Shown here one piece after another: positions 54,319-57,576 of a stretch of DNA of 57,576 bases. The notes below the pieces were generated by a model. The model had not been told where the DNA came from, made no database searches, and was given only the letters and a program-made list of their open reading frames with translations. How positions within the stretch are numbered: position 1 is the stretch's first letter; each line of letters starts with the position of its first letter. This stretch comes from Candidatus Hydrogenedentota bacterium (GTDB lineage Bacteria; Hydrogenedentota; Hydrogenedentia; Hydrogenedentales; SLHB01). The translations under genes and the position numbers were made by a program. The DNA lies in NCBI GenBank assembly GCA_020848835.1, contig JADLHJ010000093.1, positions 1-57,576 on the forward strand. Direction: 5' to 3'.

Positions 54319-54345
54319 TACGCGCCACAAAAGTGATACGCGCCA
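54316..54345. repeat. 12-bp direct repeat at the end of the DUF1080 gene
   Basis: TGATACGCGCCA occurs at 54316-54327 (starting with the stop codon) and again at 54334-54345, an 18-bp period. It looks like a small tandem duplication at the gene end. Confidence 0.6.
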
Positions 54346-54388
54346 AATTGAATTTGAATTAGTTTGTGAGTATGGCGCCTGGATTCCA

Positions 54389-54418
54389 ATGACTATCTTA
54401 TTTATTCACAAACATAAT
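54389..54418 (+). promoter_or_regulatory. Candidate promoter of the fucose-isomerase-like gene
   Basis: ATGACT (54389-54394), an 18-bp spacer and CATAAT (54413-54418). The start of the coding region is about 80 bases further on, after a dispersed-repeat element. Confidence 0.4.
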
Positions 54419-54421
54419 TAG

Positions 54422-54450
54422 TGTCATTCCGAGCGGAAGCGAGGAATCTG
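54422..54450. repeat. Dispersed intergenic repeat of the TCATTCCGAGCG type
   Basis: The segment TGTCATTCCGAGCGGAAG and the following GCGAGGAATCT match a repeat I recognise as common between genes in many bacterial genomes. It lies in the leader of the fucose-isomerase-like gene. Confidence 0.55.
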
Positions 54451-54505
54451 GAAGTCCAATAAGACCGCGCAAATTTCACTGCGCTTTAAAGGGGGAAATC
54501 TTACA

Positions 54506-56089
54506 ATGGCAAAAGACACCGTCTATCTCATCTCCAACGGAGACTTCCGCGACGCCGCGGACGTCGTCTGCTGGCCGATGCAAGACAAAACGCTGAAAGA
54601 CGTCTCCGCCGCATTCAAAAAAATCGGCGTAAAAACAGAAATTCTTCCGAAGTACGACGCCAAGAAGAAGCACGGCTTTATCAACAAGCAATGCGTCGGC
54701 ACGGAAATCTTCTCGAAGATCGATCCCGAAGCGCCGGTTGTTATCGTGCTGAGCTGCTGGGCCTACTCGCACCAGGTCAGCGGCGCGCTACAAACACACC
54801 GCGGCCCCATTCTGCTCGTCGCGAACTTCGACGGCACCTGGCCCGGCCTCGTCGCGCTGCTCAACCATGCAGGCACACTCGCACGCCTTGGTGTGAAGCA
54901 TTCACGCCTCTGGAGCGAAAAGTTCGCGAGCGACAAATACTTCATGAAGAAGTTATCTGACTGGGTAAAGACCGGCGAATGCACCCACGACATGTCGCAC
55001 GTCGCCGACGCCGCGAAACTAAAACTCTCCGCGACCGCGAAAACCTTTGGTAAAAAACTCGCCGACGACATCCGCAAGCGCCGCCGCATCATGGGCCAAC
55101 TCGATCCCGGTTGCATGGGCATGCTCAACGCCGTGCTCGACCCCGGAAAAGTTGGCGCGATCGGTATGCCTATCGAATATCTCAACCAATCCGATCTCCT
55201 CGCGGAAATGGATCTCGTGCCCGACGAAGAAGCGCAGGGCTACCTCAACTGGCTCGTGAAAAAAGGCGCGTGGTTCGATTGGGGCACGGACGGTTTTGAG
55301 CAACTCGTGCACGGCCAAGTCCTCACGCAAATGAAAATGTACGCGGCCGCCTGCCGTATCTACGAACGCTACGGCCTGTCGTCGATCGGTATTCCCTATC
55401 AGCTTGGACTCGTCCGCTGCGTACCAGCCTCCGATCTCGTCGAAGGCATGCTCAACAATTCCGATCGCCCGGATGTCGTCAGCTACGAAACCGGCAAGGT
55501 GATTGAAAAAGGCAAGCCGATCGTCCACTTCAACGAAACCGATCTCGGCTCCGGCATCCCGCAAGCGATCATGAACGACATCTACCAGCGTAAAGGGATG
55601 GCGCCGGAAACCACATTGCACGACGTGCGTTGGGGTCGCACCTGGAAAGGCAAGTTCGTGTGGGTCTTTCTCATCTCCGGCGCGGCACCGCCCGCGCACT
55701 GGGGCGGCTGGAAAAACACAAAGGTCTACCGCCAACCCAAAATGTATTTCCCCAAGGGCGGCGGCACCTGCAGCGGCGTGTCAAAACCCGGCGTGATCAC
55801 CTGGGCGCGCTTCTACGAACAGTTCGGCGAAATTGGCATGGACTGCGGCACCGGCGAAGTCATCAACATGCCCGAAGCCGAAGTGCAGGATCGCCTCAAT
55901 AAAACGACGCCCGTCTGGCCCATCATGAACGCCCACATCCCCGGCTACGACAAAGACCAGTGCATGGCCTCCCACATGTCCAACCACATCACGGTAGGCT
56001 ACGGTGACATCCTCCAGGAACTCGTCAGCACCTGCCTCCACCTCGGCATACCAACCCGAGTCTGCGGTGACGTGCGGAAGAAGTTCTAG
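54506..56089 (+). CDS. L-fucose isomerase-like protein
   Basis: A 527-residue cytoplasmic protein of the L-fucose/L-arabinose isomerase superfamily. GGGGGAA lies eight bases before the ATG. The Rossmann-like N-terminus contains VYLISNGDFRDAADVVCWPMQ and APVVIVLSCWAYSHQVSG; the middle has GPILLVANFDGTWPGLVALLNHAGTL. The C-terminal domain keeps candidate metal ligands in HFNETDLGSG and in the last His-rich motif HMSNHITVGYG. Relatives convert aldoses and ketoses or are uncharacterised. It follows the DUF1080 gene on the same strand, suggesting a sugar-use context. Confidence 0.8.
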   Translation: MAKDTVYLISNGDFRDAADVVCWPMQDKTLKDVSAAFKKIGVKTEILPKYDAKKKHGFINKQCVGTEIFSKIDPEAPVVIVLSCWAYSHQVSGALQTHRGPILLVANFDGTWPGLVALLNHAGTLARLGVKHSRLWSEKFASDKYFMKKLSDWVKTGECTHDMSHVADAAKLKLSATAKTFGKKLADDIRKRRRIMGQLDPGCMGMLNAVLDPGKVGAIGMPIEYLNQSDLLAEMDLVPDEEAQGYLNWLVKKGAWFDWGTDGFEQLVHGQVLTQMKMYAAACRIYERYGLSSIGIPYQLGLVRCVPASDLVEGMLNNSDRPDVVSYETGKVIEKGKPIVHFNETDLGSGIPQAIMNDIYQRKGMAPETTLHDVRWGRTWKGKFVWVFLISGAAPPAHWGGWKNTKVYRQPKMYFPKGGGTCSGVSKPGVITWARFYEQFGEIGMDCGTGEVINMPEAEVQDRLNKTTPVWPIMNAHIPGYDKDQCMASHMSNHITVGYGDILQELVSTCLHLGIPTRVCGDVRKKF

Positions 56090-56103
56090 ACCAGATTAAT
56101 TAG

Positions 56104-56149
56104 AATCGGGGAACGCACTTCGTGTGCGTTCCCCGATTTGTTTTTTATT
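56104..56149 (+). terminator. Strong intrinsic terminator
   Basis: A perfect 15-bp stem (56104-56118 and 56124-56138) with a TTCGT loop, followed by TTGTTTTTTATTT. It ends the fucose-isomerase-like transcript and lies between convergent genes. Confidence 0.93.
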
Positions 56150-56206
56150 TCTCTTTCTGCGGCGCAGCGTCTTTAATGGTGCTAGAGATCACGTTTCACC
56201 GTCGAT

Positions 56207-57226
56207 TTATTTTCGGACCTTGTCCTTGAAAAATTTCACAATCAACGCCGGTGCTTGCTCCGGGAACTTGTGCGATCCGGAATGGATCAGCGTCACAAAT
56301 GGCGCTCCAATTGGGGATGGATAAATCGTCCCAACGAGCGGCCCTGCGTTTTCCCATGGCTTACCGGTTGCCTCGCACTGGTTGATCTTGCGCACTTCAT
56401 TCATCGTGCTTTGTTGCCAAGAATAGCGGACCAGTTCGTCCTTCTCTCCCGCGACATGCAACGCCGGCAGCGGCTTTAGCGCTGGCAAACCTCGCACCGC
56501 GGGCGCAGCCGACGGCGCTACTGCTGCAAAATCTTCTCCGCGCGCGGCCCATAGCAGGTAGGTGAATGCGCCACCATTCGAATGTCCCGTAGCGTAGATG
56601 CGATTCGCATCCACGTGATAACTCTTCTTTAAATCTTCCAAGACCGTGTCGAAGAATTTCAAATCGCGATCACCGTGATCTCCCGGCGACTTCTGCCAAC
56701 CCGGCTTCTTCCCTTCTGGATCAGTCATTCCGGGCGTGGGCAGTCCCTGCATATACACGACGATTGCCTCCGGCCACAGCGTGTGATAACCAAAAGTTCT
56801 CGCGGAATTGCCCATCGTGCCGCCGTGCCCATGAAACGCAAACACCACCGGCGTTGCCACATCTGTCTTCGGTATGTACAGCAATGCCTGCCGCGCCACG
56901 CCATCGATCTGCCATTCACGCCGTTGTAACGACGTTAAATCCTGCGCGCCTTTAGGCGCACCCGCATCCGGCGCCTGCGTCACGCCAAAAGCTCGTCGCG
57001 CCTCATCCAACGTAACCGAACCGTCGCTGTTCGTATCGGCGCGCTTTACCCACGGCGCCTTCGGCAATTCCCCGCCCGACAGCACCCCGTCGCCATTGGC
57101 ATCCAACTGCTGGAAGCGACTGGCAAGCGGACCCCGGCGTTCACCGCCGCTCTGTCCCCATGCAGATGTAAGGACTGTCAGACATAAAAAGAAGGTTAAT
57201 AACAGGCGCAAAACTGGCGATTTCAC
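56207..57226 (-). CDS. Exported esterase (PHB depolymerase/feruloyl esterase-like) with EF-hands
   Basis: A 339-residue exported protein. The start is GTG at 57226, with GGGGG six bases upstream and a signal peptide ending near AWG|QS. Residues about 35-85 hold two EF-hand loops (DANGDGVLSGGE and DTNSDGSVTLDE), likely calcium-binding. The rest is an alpha/beta hydrolase of the polyhydroxybutyrate depolymerase/feruloyl esterase group: FAFHGHGG for the oxyanion hole and GHSNGGAFT with the nucleophile Ser. The terminal His is probably in SGSHKFP. The ester substrate is unknown. Confidence 0.88.
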   Translation of the reverse strand: MKSPVLRLLLTFFLCLTVLTSAWGQSGGERRGPLASRFQQLDANGDGVLSGGELPKAPWVKRADTNSDGSVTLDEARRAFGVTQAPDAGAPKGAQDLTSLQRREWQIDGVARQALLYIPKTDVATPVVFAFHGHGGTMGNSARTFGYHTLWPEAIVVYMQGLPTPGMTDPEGKKPGWQKSPGDHGDRDLKFFDTVLEDLKKSYHVDANRIYATGHSNGGAFTYLLWAARGEDFAAVAPSAAPAVRGLPALKPLPALHVAGEKDELVRYSWQQSTMNEVRKINQCEATGKPWENAGPLVGTIYPSPIGAPFVTLIHSGSHKFPEQAPALIVKFFKDKVRK

Positions 57227-57346
57227 TGATTACCCCCACGAGCACGGCCGTCAATTAGTGCATGTACTCCCAGAGTTGAACACGCGATGCTGAACACAGT
57301 TCCGCAATTTCCACGTCACCCCGGCACCGGTTCAAGAAGAAGCCAT

Positions 57347-57376
57347 ATCGTAGAGTAGAGAATATCGCCTGGTGAA
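57347..57376 (-). promoter_or_regulatory. Weak promoter candidate for the esterase gene
   Basis: Minus-strand TTCACC (57371-57376), an 18-bp spacer and TACGAT (57347-57352). It is the best pair between the rRNA terminator and the gene, but each box matches only four of six bases. Confidence 0.3.
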
Positions 57377-57414
57377 GACCCGAATCTCGGAAACTGTGAA
57401 GCGCCGACTCTCGC

Positions 57415-57459
57415 AAAAAAAAACGAAAGGCCCGTTGGCGTTTTGAATGCCAACGGGCC
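57415..57459 (-). terminator. rRNA operon terminator
   Basis: In the minus-strand RNA an 11-bp GC-rich stem (GGCCCGUUGGC with GCCAACGGGCC, 9-base loop) is followed by a U-rich tail ending in nine U. It starts about 15 bases after the 5S rRNA end. Confidence 0.95.
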
Positions 57460-57472
57460 GCTTCAATAATAA

Positions 57473-57576
<104 letters not shown>

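Overview
The window reads as a bacterial chromosome segment of moderately high GC content. It is dominated by envelope and secretion genes, most of them on the minus strand. Giant IPT/TIG and beta-helix proteins, PEGA-SUMF1 lipoproteins, DUF1080 proteins, CFI-box C-termini and heptanucleotide tandem repeats are typical of Planctomycetota, Hydrogenedentota and neighbouring lineages. That placement is inferred from gene content, because only part of a 5S rRNA is present as a marker.

Layout from right to left, which is the direction of minus-strand transcription. A partial 5S rRNA (57473-57576) with a strong terminator marks the end of an rRNA operon. Next come an EF-hand/esterase gene (minus), two plus-strand genes (a fucose-isomerase-like protein and a DUF1080 protein), a YfhO-like membrane protein and a soluble lytic transglycosylase. 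A strong promoter at 48243-48271 then drives two very large exported proteins: a 1752-residue IPT protein with a CFI-box C-terminus, and an 806-residue protein that looks like a dead matrixin joined to a second exported domain. A complete type II secretion operon follows in canonical order, gspC-D-E-F-G-H-I-J-K-L-M (39841-26949), closed by a terminator at 26772-26803.

A second, separate operon starts at a promoter at 26543-26571. It encodes two PilB-like ATPases, a PilT-like retraction ATPase, PilC, a GspG-like major pseudopilin, and minor pseudopilins of GspH, GspI and GspJ type. After these comes a GspK homologue blown up to about 2716 residues, with a lamin-tail-like domain and more than a dozen calcium-type Asp-rich loops. 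The operon ends with a 2144-residue beta-helix/IPT protein and a PEGA-SUMF1 lipoprotein. It has no secretin, no PilM/N/O-type alignment proteins and no prepilin peptidase, so it may borrow the envelope parts of the neighbouring Gsp system.

The most interesting proposal is that this second operon builds a retractable pseudopilus with an enormous calcium-loaded tip that carries or displays the giant downstream proteins. In support, its promoter and the promoter of the giant CFI-box protein carry the same palindrome, TTGCGCAA, 9-10 bp upstream of a TTGACA -35 box. This suggests that machine and candidate cargo share a regulator. All functional links are inferences from sequence reading; no database search was run.
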